This document shows, one piece after another, positions 16,300 to 25,000 of a DNA stretch of 43,050 nt. Origin of the DNA: Acidobacteriota bacterium. Its GTDB lineage: Bacteria > Acidobacteriota > Terriglobia > Terriglobales > Acidobacteriaceae. The stretch is taken from positions 1-43,050 of the forward strand of contig QIAR01000218.1 in NCBI GenBank assembly GCA_003225595.1, written 5' to 3'. Positions within the stretch are counted from its first letter, which is position 1. Each line of letters opens with the position of its first letter. The notes below the pieces were generated by a model that did no database searches, was not told the origin of the DNA, and saw nothing but the letters and a program-made list of their open reading frames with translations. The position numbers were made by a program, and so were the translations under genes.

Positions 16300-16379
16300 A
16301 AGTCATTCCTCCTTTAATAGAAATGGTTTTCTTAGGGCTCCTGGAAACTTCCCTAAAGGCATCTGTTTAGTATGTGTCT

Positions 16380-16409
16380 AGCATAAAACTTGAGCGGGTT
16401 GTTGTCAAG
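16380..16409 (-). promoter_or_regulatory. hsp20 promoter overlapped by a HAIR-like (HspR) operator
   Basis: On the minus strand TTGACA (16408-16403), a 17-base spacer and TATGCT (16385-16380) form a good sigma-70-type promoter. The -35 lies inside an inverted repeat at 16389-16409: on the plus strand CTTGAGC, seven bases, TGTCAAG. The HspR operator HAIR is CTTGAGT-N7-ACTCAAG, so the inner five bases of both arms and the spacing match. Repression by an HspR homologue relieved on heat shock is inferred; hspR is not in this window. Confidence 0.6.
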
Positions 16410-16432
16410 CACATGTATGAGTGTACTTTCAA

Positions 16433-17626
16433 TTACTTACAATGGGCTATTGCGCATTTCAGGTAGGCGGTTTCGGGCACCGTCAGCACTATGGGATGGT
16501 CCCGGGCCTGGGTGCGGTTTTCCAAGATTCGAATAGTTCTGTGGACATCGCGAGAAGCCTCGGCAAGGATTTCCAGAAAATCGGCTTGGCTCACGTGATA
16601 GGAACATGAGCAGGTGACGAGGGTTCCGCCGGGGCGGAGCATCTTGAGGGAACGCAGGTTCAATTCCTTGTAGCCACGAAGCGCAGTTTCGAGGGTGCGC
16701 TTGCTCTTAGCAAACGCCGGTGGATCGAGGATGATCGTGTCGTACTGACGACGGGCTGCGGCGTAGTCCTTGAGCAGGTCGAAAGCATTGGCCTCAATCC
16801 ACTCGATCTCTCGTCCATTCAGAGCAGCGTTCTGTTCGGCCATTTCCAAGGCCGGCCGAGAGCTGTCCACTCCAGTTACCGTCGAGCAGCGCCCGGCCAG
16901 GTGAAGGGCGAACCCGCCTTGATAGCAGAAAACATCCAAGGCTTCGCCATGGGCGTATTGAGCGGCGGCGGCATAGTTTTCCCGCTGGTCGAGGAAGGCA
17001 CCGGTCTTCTGTCCCTCGAGCCCGCAGTAATGAAAGCGAACGTTGTTCATGGTGAAAACAGTGTCCTTCTTCTCGCCGTAAAGCAAACCGGGAGTGCGCG
17101 GCGGGAGCTGCTCTAACTCGCGGATGCGAGGCTCGACTCGCTCCACAATTCCTGCGGGCTTGAGCTCCTCGTTCAGCTTTTGGATCAATACCTGCCGCAC
17201 CGGCTCAGCATCCATGGCCTGCGTAAGCACCTGGAGAGAAAGAATGTCGTTATATCGGTCCACGATTAGTCCCGGGATAAAATCCCCCTCGCTGAAAATA
17301 ACGCGGTAGGCATCAGTATCGCTGATCACTTGAGCGCGGTAGGCGATAGCGGCCTCAATTCTTTGACGCAGCAGAGCCGGCAAATCCGTGACCGGTTGGG
17401 GTGAGAGCATGCGCAGGGCGATCTGTGATGCGCTGCTGTAGAGAGCGGTCCCCAGGAATTTGCCGCGCTCATCGGTGACGCCGACCAGGGCACCGGGTGG
17501 AATGCTGTCGTCCGAATTGATATCAGAACGGTAGACCCATACATGGCCACTTTTCAGGCGGGAAACGCCTCGGGCGGAGACCTTCACCGTCGGGAGCGCG
17601 GCGGCAACTGTGGGACTTTTAAGCAT
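16433..17626 (-). CDS. RlmI-like 23S rRNA (cytosine-C5) methyltransferase
   Basis: A 397-residue SAM-dependent methyltransferase. Residues about 10-90 form a PUA-like RNA-binding domain (G-H-V-W-V-Y-R-S-D-I). A middle domain includes F-I-P-G-L-I-V-D-R-Y. The Rossmann domain has the SAM motif A-L-D-V-F-C-Y-Q-G-G-F-A, an acidic loop V-T-G-V-D-S-S, the catalytic region I-L-D-P-P-A-F, and T-C-S-C-S-Y-H-V. This order is that of RlmI (m5C1962 of E. coli 23S rRNA) and relatives. The site specificity in this organism is not provable from sequence. It lies upstream of hsp20 in the same direction, but the intergenic promoter suggests separate control. Confidence 0.88.
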   Translation of the reverse strand: MLKSPTVAAALPTVKVSARGVSRLKSGHVWVYRSDINSDDSIPPGALVGVTDERGKFLGTALYSSASQIALRMLSPQPVTDLPALLRQRIEAAIAYRAQVISDTDAYRVIFSEGDFIPGLIVDRYNDILSLQVLTQAMDAEPVRQVLIQKLNEELKPAGIVERVEPRIRELEQLPPRTPGLLYGEKKDTVFTMNNVRFHYCGLEGQKTGAFLDQRENYAAAAQYAHGEALDVFCYQGGFALHLAGRCSTVTGVDSSRPALEMAEQNAALNGREIEWIEANAFDLLKDYAAARRQYDTIILDPPAFAKSKRTLETALRGYKELNLRSLKMLRPGGTLVTCSCSYHVSQADFLEILAEASRDVHRTIRILENRTQARDHPIVLTVPETAYLKCAIAHCK

Positions 17627-17902
17627 CAGGGAATCTTAAACCCGGCAATAACACGTAGGCCCAGGCGCCCCTCGGCTAGGCGGCAGAGCAAAGCTCTGTC
17701 TAACATTCGACAAGTCAGTAGTCGAGCTGGGCTCGACCGGTGCAGACGAGGGCATCTGCCCCTACGTGGATCGAGGACAGCGCCGAGATGTTTATGCTCA
17801 CACACACCGGTTTTAAGGGATGATGAGTGCCAAAATATGAGAGTGGATTGGGCTGAGGACCAATGACCAACGACCGACGGCTAACGACTACCAACTGAAG
17901 AT

Positions 17903-19030
17903 CTAGCTGGCGGCAGGGTGTTCGGAGACGACGGTTTCACTGGATTTAGCGTGAGTCCGCGCGTCCGACTCGACACGCGCGGCTGCGAGATCGGAATGTA
18001 AGGCATCCAGAACCATCATGGGCAACTCGGCGCCCCATTCTTCAAGTTCTGTCTCACTCCAGTTTCCGTTCAAGCGGGTTGCGCTCTCAAGGTCTGCGGC
18101 GAAGGTGGCGCGGTAGTCGGCATCGCGTAATTCGGTTTCGCCGATCTTGCGTCCGGTGTGGAGATCGTAAATACGGCGGCTGGAAGTGCCCTCATGGTTA
18201 ACAAATGCCAGAAAAACTTCTTCATGCTCACCGTAATGCAGACGGTGATACCAGGCCTGATCGGCGTCAGCTTTGGGCCGGGAACGCCGTTTCCGCGTCA
18301 TATTCGTGCGCTCAATGCTCGCTTCGTTCGCGGGATTGAAATACAGAATTCGCTGACAGGAGTCACAGGTCACGATCTGCTGTCCGCTCCGTACTTCGTT
18401 GTAGGTTTGCGGACGAAGCATCATTTGGCACGCCATGCACTTGTGATCACGCACCTCGGAAAGACCGGTGCCGCGGAATTTCATCACCCGTTCGTAATGG
18501 CGTAGAAGATCGGGTGATACTTCCACACGGAGCTTTTCGCGTTTGGCATTCCACTCGGCGAGCTGTTTCTCGTCTTCAGCGGTGCGCTGGCGCGCGTCGG
18601 CCTTTTCCTGCTCGATTTCCGTCATCTCCGCTTTCAGTTCGGCTTCCGCCGCCTTGACCTCTTTCTCTCGAGCCTCGGCATTGATCATGAGCTCGAGTAT
18701 CTTGTCTTCGTTGGCGCGAATATCTTGTTCGGCGAACTGGATTTCATGCAGCAACGCTTTGTACTGATCGTTGGTTTTTACGTCGAGTGACTGGTCGCGG
18801 TACTTCGAGACTTTCTGCTGCAGGTCTTGAATGGCAGTTTCATACTTGCGGCGGGCTGCCTCATCAGTTTTGATGGAGGCTTTCGCTCTTTCCAGAACAG
18901 TTTTGGTACCTGCGAGCTTTTGCTCGATCGCTGCTACTCGCTTGGGCAGGGCCGCAACTTCGTCATTCAGACGGCGGATCTCCCGGTCGGCTTCTTGCAA
19001 TTGGAGCAGGTTCTCGATATCTGGAAGCAT
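17903..19030 (-). CDS. Coiled-coil/C4 zinc-ribbon protein with a C-terminal extension
   Basis: From ATG 19030 (Met-Leu-Pro-Asp-Ile-Glu) the product is 375 residues; a longer frame to 19201 lacks family similarity. Residues about 1-185 are a long antiparallel coiled coil starting L-L-Q-L-Q-E-A-D-R-E-I. A zinc ribbon follows, with H-K-C-M-A-C and V-T-C-D-S-C-Q-R-I-L-Y-F. This is the zf-RING_7/CT398-like family, thought to act as a nucleic-acid or flagellar/secretion-associated adaptor in some bacteria but without an assigned role here. Usual family length is about 240. The extra 140 residues contain R-K-R-R-S-R, then a compact region with V-F-L-A-F-V-N-H-E, and a polar tail. 17627-17902 downstream is non-coding. 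Confidence 0.8.
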   Translation of the reverse strand: MLPDIENLLQLQEADREIRRLNDEVAALPKRVAAIEQKLAGTKTVLERAKASIKTDEAARRKYETAIQDLQQKVSKYRDQSLDVKTNDQYKALLHEIQFAEQDIRANEDKILELMINAEAREKEVKAAEAELKAEMTEIEQEKADARQRTAEDEKQLAEWNAKREKLRVEVSPDLLRHYERVMKFRGTGLSEVRDHKCMACQMMLRPQTYNEVRSGQQIVTCDSCQRILYFNPANEASIERTNMTRKRRSRPKADADQAWYHRLHYGEHEEVFLAFVNHEGTSSRRIYDLHTGRKIGETELRDADYRATFAADLESATRLNGNWSETELEEWGAELPMMVLDALHSDLAAARVESDARTHAKSSETVVSEHPAAS

Positions 19031-19275
19031 TATCAGGAATGACGCTAGATTGATTTTAGCATGCGAACGGATGTTTTCCGGTCGCTGGAATGCAAGGCTT
19101 AGACCAGAGTTGGCAAAGGCTTCCGCGGCTTGGCAACTTTCGTGTCTTGTCTCCACGACGGCTTTTACATTCTTGCCTCCGCTGACCGCGACAGTTCCCA
19201 TGCATCGAACCGTGCCGGCGATGTTACACTTTTCAGCCTGCTAACAACGTTCATGCCTGTCCCTGGAGCCAGCTC

Positions 19276-21513
19276 GTGAATCGTTTTTTTGGCTTACTAG
19301 TTCTTGTCACACTCGCGATGTTCTCCCGCGGAACCGCCCAATCCACGGTAACCGCAAACTCGCAGAAAAAACCTCTAACGCTCGAAGCCATATTCGCCGA
19401 AGGCGGCATTACCGGACGCAGCCCCGAAACCGTGAAGTGGAGCCCCGACAACACCAAGGTCTCATTTGTGCAGCGCGATGACTTCGGCGAGCACGGAGAA
19501 CTATGGTACGTCGATGCTGCAACAGGCGGGAAAAAGGTTTTGGTCAGCGAATCCAAGTTGGCCATGCTGGCACCGCCTTCCAACAAGATTACAGATGAGC
19601 GTGAAAAAGAACGGGTCACGCGCTATCACGTGGCAGAATATTCGTGGGCTCCCGATTCCAAGCACCTGCTCTTCGATTCGCAGGGCCAACTCTGGCTCTA
19701 TAACCTCGAGAACGGCACGGCTGTCCAGTTCACTTCTGCTCCCGAAAAGAGCGAGGATCCGAAGTTTTCTCCGGATGGTACCCACTTGGCTTATCTGCGC
19801 AAGCACAATTTGTATATACGGCCAGTTTCGGGCAAGGGCGAGAAGCAGCTCACCAAAGACAAAGATGAGAATTTGCTCGATGGCGAAGTGGACTGGGTCT
19901 ACGCGGAAGAGCTCGGCGTTCGCAGCAATTATTTCTGGTCGCCCGACAACAAGGAAATCGTCTTTCTACAGATGGACGAAAATCAGGTGCCCACGTACCC
20001 GATTACTGACTGGCTGCCTACACATCCCAAGGTTGACATGGAAAAGTATCCCAAGGCGGGCGATACCAACCCGTCTGTGCGTCTCGGCGTAGTGGGCGCG
20101 AGTGGTGGTAAGGTCAAATGGATTTCGCTCACGAAAGAGACTGATATTTACATTCCCCGGTTCGGCTGGCTGCGCGACGGGCTGCTCTGGGCGGAAGTCC
20201 TCAACCGCATACAGGACACAATGGAGTTGTACTTTGTGGACGCGCACTCCGGCAGTTCGCGCAAGGTGCTGACCGAAACCAGTCCAGAAGCGTGGGTGAA
20301 CGTTAACGATGACTTTCGGGTTCTCAAGTCGGGGGACCGTTTCCTGTGGTCGAGCTGGCGCGACGGCCACACCCACCTGTATGTCTACAGCTTTGACAAG
20401 CAGCATCTGCTTGCAGCCGATGCGAAGCTCGAACGCCAGCTCGAGCAAGGAAACTATGAGGTGCTCGGAGTCGAAGGGGTGGATGAAGATTCTGGTACCG
20501 TCTTCTTCACGGCAAATAAAGATGACCCGCGACAAACCAAGGTCTACGGTGTGAAGGTGGACGGGTCAGCCCTTCATGAAGTCATGCCCGGTGAAGGGAC
20601 GCACAAAGTCACATTCGCAGATAATGGCAAGGCTCTGGTAGACAACTATTCCTCTGCACTCACGCCACCCAGTTTGGCCGTCTGCAACCCGGAGCGGAGC
20701 TGTCACAAATTCTGGGAATCGCGCAGCGTAACCGATTACGACCTGACTGCTCCCAAGTATCTGGAGTTCAAAGCCGACGATGGCGCTACTCTATATGGTC
20801 AACTCCTCCTGCCGCCGGAAGGGAGACCCAGCGCCAAAATTCCCGTGATCGTGAGCGTCTACGGAGGCCCGGCCGGGCAACTGGTGCGCAATGCCTGGGG
20901 TGGCACGACCGAGCTCTTCCATGAGCTTCTCGTCAGGCGGGGTTTAGCCGTCTTCTCCGTGGATAACCGCGGCACTCCAAATCGCGGCAGAACATTCAGT
21001 ACTGCCATCCGCAAGGAATTCGGGATAATTGAATTGAAAGATCAACTTGCCGCGCTCAATAGTCTTTTCGCACAATACCCGCAACTTGACAAAGAGCGCG
21101 TCGCGGTCTGGGGCTGGAGTTACGGCGGATCAATGACTCTCTATTCGATGACTCATTCCGAGGCATTCAAAGCAGGCGTGGCGGTTGCTCCTGTGACCGA
21201 CTGGCGCAATTATGACTCGATTTATACCGAGCGCTACATGGGATTGCCCAAACAAGATGCTAAGGCGTACGACGACTCCTCCATACCCAAGGCCGCAGGC
21301 AACTTGCATGGCGCGCTTCTGCTGGTCCACGGTACCAGCGATGATAACGTTCACCTGCAGAACAGCGTCCAGATGGTGGACGCGCTCATCAAAGCAGGCA
21401 AGCAATTCCGGTTAATGTTTTATCCGAACAAAACTCACAGTATCTCTGGGCCTGAAGCGCGTACCCAGTTGTTCCACATGATGCAGGAACATTTCGAGCG
21501 AGAGTTAAAGTAG
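19276..21513 (+). CDS. Secreted dipeptidyl-peptidase IV-type S9 serine peptidase
   Basis: A 745-residue exopeptidase with a signal peptide (F-F-G-L-L-V-L-V-T-L-A-M-F, cleavage near A-Q-S). Residues about 50-480 form the DPP IV N-terminal beta-propeller, including V-Y-A-E-E-L, the double-Glu motif that binds the substrate N-terminus in DPP IV. The C-terminal alpha/beta-hydrolase has catalytic Ser in G-W-S-Y-G-G (near residue 614), Asp in H-G-T-S-D-D-N-V-H (near 690) and His in N-K-T-H-S-I (near 722). It should release X-Pro or X-Ala dipeptides from oligopeptides in the periplasm. It starts 245 bases from the divergent zinc-ribbon gene and is followed by a hairpin terminator. Confidence 0.94.
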   Translation: MNRFFGLLVLVTLAMFSRGTAQSTVTANSQKKPLTLEAIFAEGGITGRSPETVKWSPDNTKVSFVQRDDFGEHGELWYVDAATGGKKVLVSESKLAMLAPPSNKITDEREKERVTRYHVAEYSWAPDSKHLLFDSQGQLWLYNLENGTAVQFTSAPEKSEDPKFSPDGTHLAYLRKHNLYIRPVSGKGEKQLTKDKDENLLDGEVDWVYAEELGVRSNYFWSPDNKEIVFLQMDENQVPTYPITDWLPTHPKVDMEKYPKAGDTNPSVRLGVVGASGGKVKWISLTKETDIYIPRFGWLRDGLLWAEVLNRIQDTMELYFVDAHSGSSRKVLTETSPEAWVNVNDDFRVLKSGDRFLWSSWRDGHTHLYVYSFDKQHLLAADAKLERQLEQGNYEVLGVEGVDEDSGTVFFTANKDDPRQTKVYGVKVDGSALHEVMPGEGTHKVTFADNGKALVDNYSSALTPPSLAVCNPERSCHKFWESRSVTDYDLTAPKYLEFKADDGATLYGQLLLPPEGRPSAKIPVIVSVYGGPAGQLVRNAWGGTTELFHELLVRRGLAVFSVDNRGTPNRGRTFSTAIRKEFGIIELKDQLAALNSLFAQYPQLDKERVAVWGWSYGGSMTLYSMTHSEAFKAGVAVAPVTDWRNYDSIYTERYMGLPKQDAKAYDDSSIPKAAGNLHGALLLVHGTSDDNVHLQNSVQMVDALIKAGKQFRLMFYPNKTHSISGPEARTQLFHMMQEHFERELK

Positions 21514-21523
21514 CCCATGTGGG

Positions 21524-21550
21524 CCCGAGCAAAGCTCGGGTTCCTCTTTT
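21524..21550 (+). terminator. Hairpin terminator after the S9 peptidase
   Basis: CCCGAGC, loop AAA, GCTCGGG (perfect 7-bp stem), then TTCCTCTTTT. It begins ten bases after the stop. The T tract is interrupted by C, so readthrough into the MBL gene 19 bases later is possible. Confidence 0.55.
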
Positions 21551-21568
21551 CCGAAGGAGCACTGATCG

Positions 21569-22405
21569 ATGGAGCGGCTTGCCCTCGGTGATTTCGAACT
21601 GACCGTCTTCTCTGATGGAACCTACTACCTTGACGGCGGCGCATTCTTCGGTGTCGTGCCAAAGGTCATGTGGTCGAGAAAGGTGAAAGCTGACGAGCAG
21701 AACCGCGTCGTCGTCGGACTCAATTCGCTGCTGGTGCGCACCGGCAAGCACAACGTGCTGATCGAAACGGGGATTGGCAACAAACTCTCAGAAAAAATGG
21801 CCAAGATCTACGGCCAGCCGGCAAAGTTGCTGGAGAATCTCAGTGCTGGTGGGATAGCGCCCGACGACATTGATGTGGTCATTAATACTCACCTGCACTT
21901 CGATCATTGTGGCTGGAACACGGTACGCAAGAATGGTCAGGTGGTCGCAACTTTTCCCAAAGCGCAGTATTACGCGCAAGAGGGCGAATGGCAACACGGA
22001 CGTCGTCAGCACGAGCGCGACGCTATCAGCTACATCAGCGAGAACTATGACCCGCTGATCGACAATGGCCAAATGCACCTGCTGCATGGCGACCAGGAGA
22101 TCGTTCCCGGGGTATTCGCGAATATTTTCCGGGGGCACACCGCGAACATGCAAGCGGTAATTATTAAAAGCGATGGCAAGACCGCGTGTTACATCTCCGA
22201 CCTGATTCCCACCACAGCGCACCTGGACCTCACTTGGGTCATGGGGTTTGATCTCTTCCCGCTCGAGACGATCGAGAGCCGCAAAAGCTATTACGCACAG
22301 GCAGTGCCGGAGCAATGGCTAACCGTTTTCACTCACGACCCAAATATGCCCTGGGCGCACCTGGAGAGGAATGAGGCAGGAAAGATAATGGTGAGAGGGA
22401 GATAA
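21569..22405 (+). CDS. Metallo-beta-lactamase-fold hydrolase
   Basis: A 278-residue cytoplasmic MBL-fold protein. The metal motif H-L-H-F-D-H-C-G lies at about residue 110-117, with T preceding it (I-N-T-H). Later metal ligands are likely His in I-F-R-G-H-T (near 190), Asp in C-Y-I-S-D-L-I (near 211) and His in V-F-T-H-D (near 254). The layout, with G-L-N-S-L-L-V-R-T and L-I-E-T-G-I-G early on, resembles the lactonase/quorum-quenching and N-acyl-homoserine lactonase-like branch, but this branch also holds unrelated hydrolases. The substrate is therefore unassigned. Shine-Dalgarno GAAGGAGC precedes the ATG. Confidence 0.88.
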   Translation: MERLALGDFELTVFSDGTYYLDGGAFFGVVPKVMWSRKVKADEQNRVVVGLNSLLVRTGKHNVLIETGIGNKLSEKMAKIYGQPAKLLENLSAGGIAPDDIDVVINTHLHFDHCGWNTVRKNGQVVATFPKAQYYAQEGEWQHGRRQHERDAISYISENYDPLIDNGQMHLLHGDQEIVPGVFANIFRGHTANMQAVIIKSDGKTACYISDLIPTTAHLDLTWVMGFDLFPLETIESRKSYYAQAVPEQWLTVFTHDPNMPWAHLERNEAGKIMVRGR

Positions 22406-22528
22406 CGTAATCCAGCGGCGAGCCTGTCCGCGATCAAAGTAGAGATACCCGGTCGTGGCTTCAGTCGGATTGCAGACTCGGGGCCGTGCCTCGCTCGACT
22501 GCCCCCCGAGAGCATCTGGCCTGCGTGA

Positions 22529-23653
22529 TTATTGCAAGGGCGAGACGCACGTACCTACATCTGCGCGGGCGAGGGTGCCCGCACCGCACGTTCCGAGAAT
22601 TCCCTCGAAGAATTCTTCCACATGCCCAAGAATTTCCCGCTCCGTCTTCGCTTCGTAAATAGCCTTGCGCAGTGCAGCCCCGCCCGGCACTCCGTGTGTG
22701 AACCACGAGGCGAACTGCTTCATCTTGCCTGCCGCTCCGGGCATCTCTTCTTCAATCAGCATCTGGAAATAGGTGCGGATCATTTCGTACCGATCGGCAT
22801 CGGTGGGTTCGCCATAGCCGCCACTCTTCGCATATTGCGCGATCTGGCGGAAGATCCACGGATTCGACGCAGCGGTGCGGCCGATCATCACAGCATCACA
22901 GTCGGTCTGTGTCACCATGGCGCAGGCGTCTTCCGGCATGCGGATGTCGCCATTGCCGATCACCGGAATCTCCACTGCCTGCTTGACCGCGCCAATCCAG
23001 TCCCAGCGCGCCTGACCGCTGTAACCCTGTTCGCGCGTGCGGGCGTGCAGCGCAACCGCGCACAGCCCACAATCCTCCGCCATTTTCGCCAGTTCGACGC
23101 AGATGATTTCCTGTTCATTCCATCCGGCGCGGAATTTGACGGTAAACGGAATCTTCACTGCCGCGCGCACCGCTTCAAAAATTCGCCGGATCCCGGGCAG
23201 GTCGCGCAACAGCCCAGAGCCACCGTTGCACTTGACAACCTTTTTCGCAGGGCAGCCCAAGTTGAGGTCTATGAGATCGAAACCCAGATCCTCGACCATG
23301 CGAGCGGCATCTGCAATCACTGGGGGACTGCTGCCGAAAAGCTGCGCTGAGATGGGATGCTCGTCCTCGTAGAAGTGCAGATAGCGTTGCGCCTTCTTGT
23401 CCTTGGCACGTAGGACACCGTCAGCCGAGGTGAACTCGGTCATGATCAGCCCGCATCCGCCAAGGTTCCGAATGAAGCGACGGAACACTGTGTCGGTCAC
23501 TCCCGCCATGGGGGCAAGGACCGTAGCAGGGGAGAGGGTGACCGAGCCGATTTTGAGTGCGTCGGGAATAGGGACGAGGTCAGCCGCACCACCCTCAGCA
23601 CGGGCGGGGACGCCCGCGCCTACATCGGCCGAATTGTCCCAAAACTTCTGCAC
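22529..23653 (-). CDS. dusB: tRNA-dihydrouridine synthase (DusB-type)
   Basis: An FMN- and NADPH-dependent enzyme that reduces specific uridines in the tRNA D-loop. The 374-residue product has L-A-P-M-A-G-V-T-D (FMN phosphate region), D-L-N-L-G-C-P-A with the catalytic Cys, and the substrate motif K-F-R-A-G-W. H-A-R-T-R-E-Q-G-Y and G-N-G-D-I are further Dus/DusB signatures. About 20 residues at each end (N-terminal G-A-G-V-P-A-R-A-E and C-terminal A-G-T-L-A-R-A-D-V) are not Dus-like and come from GC-rich repeat DNA (see the two repeat entries). No later in-frame ATG precedes the core, so the N-terminal addition is probably translated. Family assignment is firm, subtype less so. Confidence 0.92.
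   Translation of the reverse strand: MQKFWDNSADVGAGVPARAEGGAADLVPIPDALKIGSVTLSPATVLAPMAGVTDTVFRRFIRNLGGCGLIMTEFTSADGVLRAKDKKAQRYLHFYEDEHPISAQLFGSSPPVIADAARMVEDLGFDLIDLNLGCPAKKVVKCNGGSGLLRDLPGIRRIFEAVRAAVKIPFTVKFRAGWNEQEIICVELAKMAEDCGLCAVALHARTREQGYSGQARWDWIGAVKQAVEIPVIGNGDIRMPEDACAMVTQTDCDAVMIGRTAASNPWIFRQIAQYAKSGGYGEPTDADRYEMIRTYFQMLIEEEMPGAAGKMKQFASWFTHGVPGGAALRKAIYEAKTEREILGHVEEFFEGILGTCGAGTLARADVGTCVSPLQ
22554..22586. repeat. GC-rich palindromic intergenic-type repeat, copy 1
   Basis: Contains CCTACATC next to a GCGCGGGC...GCCCGCAC inverted repeat. It encodes part of the last 20 residues of the Dus protein. It resembles the second copy at 23599-23628 in its C-C-T-A-C-A-T-C block and palindromic core, though orientation and order differ. 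Confidence 0.4.
23599..23628. repeat. GC-rich palindromic intergenic-type repeat, copy 2
   Basis: CGGGCG, four bases, CGCCCG, then CCTACATC. It forms codons 9 to about 19 of the Dus reading frame. A more decayed relative may lie at 17750-17775 (GGGCATCTGCCCCTACGTGG). Confidence 0.4.
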
Positions 23654-23680
23654 CTGCTTATTTTAGTCGCCTTCGCAAAA

Positions 23681-23716
23681 TAAAACCCCCGCCGCAGCGA
23701 GGAGCCTCTTTTTTCA
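23681..23716 (-). terminator. Terminator downstream of rpmE
   Basis: On the minus strand CTCCTCGC pairs with GCGGCGGGG around a short loop, followed by TTTTATTTT. On the plus strand the hairpin is followed by six T, so it may act in both directions. It lies about 40 bases past the rpmE stop. Confidence 0.55.
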
Positions 23717-23750
23717 TCTGTGTAAACTGCGCAAATCGGCGCGAAAAAGA

Positions 23751-23969
23751 TTACTTCTTTTCGGCTCCAGCTTTGGCGTACTTGCGGCGGAAGCGCTCCA
23801 CGCGTCCGGCCGTGTCCACCAGTTTCTGCTTGCCGGTGAAGAACGGGTGGCAGTTGGAACAGATTTCTACGTGGATGTCGCCCTTGTGCGTCGAGCGGGT
23901 CATGAAGGTATTGCCGCACGCGCAATGCACTCGCACTTCGTTGTACGCTGGATGAATGCCTGCCTTCAT
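23751..23969 (-). CDS. rpmE: 50S ribosomal protein L31
   Basis: A 72-residue large-subunit protein. It begins M-K-A-G-I-H-P-A-Y, has C-A-C-G near residue 17, and C-S-N-C-H-P-F-F-T-G-K near 38-48. The four cysteines make this the zinc-binding (C+) form rather than the zinc-free paralogue used under zinc starvation. A basic tail (F-R-R-K-Y) follows. It stands alone, with its own terminator. Confidence 0.97.
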   Translation of the reverse strand: MKAGIHPAYNEVRVHCACGNTFMTRSTHKGDIHVEICSNCHPFFTGKQKLVDTAGRVERFRRKYAKAGAEKK

Positions 23970-24211
23970 AAGTCTCCAAATCCCTGCTTGAGTCGTTAGA
24001 TTCTATAGGATTGATTCGGGATTCAGCAACTTGGGGCGGCGGGTGTGCTGCGGTTTGAAATCCATGTACTGTACTAAAATAAGGGCCACAGAATGGTTAT
24101 CAGAGACAACGGCGGCAGCCTGCGGGTAGGTTTTGCGGCGGTTTTCTACAACAGCCGCCCTTTGACCCGGGACCACTCGAGCGCAGGGAGTCATTTGCAG
24201 GAGAGCGCAGG

Positions 24212-24907
24212 ATGAAGACTGTAGGGATGATCGGCGGGATCGGGCCTGAGTCAACGGTTGAGTACTATCGCTCGATTATTGCAACGTATCACGAGCAGAA
24301 ACGGGATGGAAGTTATCCTTCGATCATAATCAATAGTATCGATTTGAAGAAGATGCTGGATTTGATCGAGGCGAATGAATTAGCCAAGCTGACCGAGTAT
24401 CTGGTTGGCGAAGTGCAAAAGCTTGCGAGGGCGGGGGCAGATTGCGGGTTGCTAGCCGCGAATACGCCGCATATTGTTTTTGACGAGATTCGTCGCGGGT
24501 CCCCCCTTCCACTGGTGAGCATTGTCGAAGCAACTTGCCAGGCAGCCAAAGCCCTGGGGTTGAAAAGACTCGGTTTGTTTGGCACACGTTTCACCATGGA
24601 AGGGCGATTCTATCCAGACGTATTCTCTAAGGAAGGGATTACTTTGGCCGTACCCGACGAGGACGAGCAAGCCTACATTCATGACAAGTACATGAGTGAG
24701 TTGGTAAAGGGCATTATTCGGCCTGGAACGCGTGAGCGATTGCTGACGATAGTAGATCGATTGAAAGAGCGGGAGGGTATTCAGGGGTTAATTCTAGGCG
24801 GGACGGAACTGCCCTTAATTTTGCGGGATGTCATGGACCGAGGCATTCCATTTCTAGATACGACTCAGATTCATGTAAAAGGTGTTGTCGCACAATTATT
24901 GTCGTAG
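24212..24907 (+). CDS. Asp/Glu racemase-family protein lacking both catalytic cysteines
   Basis: A 231-residue protein of the YgeA/aspartate racemase family: M-K-T-V-G-M-I-G-G-I-G-P-E-S-T at the start, G-T-R-F-T-M-E near 124-130, and L-D-T-T-Q-I-H near the end. Racemases of this family use two cysteines; one is replaced by Thr83 in E. coli YgeA, which keeps Cys197. Here the two positions are Ala83 (A-A-N-T-P-H) and Gly197 (L-G-G-T-E-L). Classical two-base racemisation therefore seems impossible, and the true reaction is unknown. It has a GGAG-containing Shine-Dalgarno (CAGGAGAGC region) before the ATG and is divergent from rpmE. Confidence 0.82.
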   Translation: MKTVGMIGGIGPESTVEYYRSIIATYHEQKRDGSYPSIIINSIDLKKMLDLIEANELAKLTEYLVGEVQKLARAGADCGLLAANTPHIVFDEIRRGSPLPLVSIVEATCQAAKALGLKRLGLFGTRFTMEGRFYPDVFSKEGITLAVPDEDEQAYIHDKYMSELVKGIIRPGTRERLLTIVDRLKEREGIQGLILGGTELPLILRDVMDRGIPFLDTTQIHVKGVVAQLLS

Positions 24908-24953
24908 ATGGCCGCCCAACCGCGCCCGCCATCTAAATACACATAATCCAAAT

Positions 24954-24982
24954 AAAAAACGGCAGGGCCGACCCCCTGCCGT
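24954..24982 (-). terminator. Rho-independent terminator of the HU gene
   Basis: On the minus strand ACGGCAGG pairs with CCTGCCGT around a 12-base region, then TTTTTTATT. It starts 19 bases past the HU stop. Confidence 0.8.
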
Positions 24983-25000
24983 ACTGGTTAAAACAAGAGC

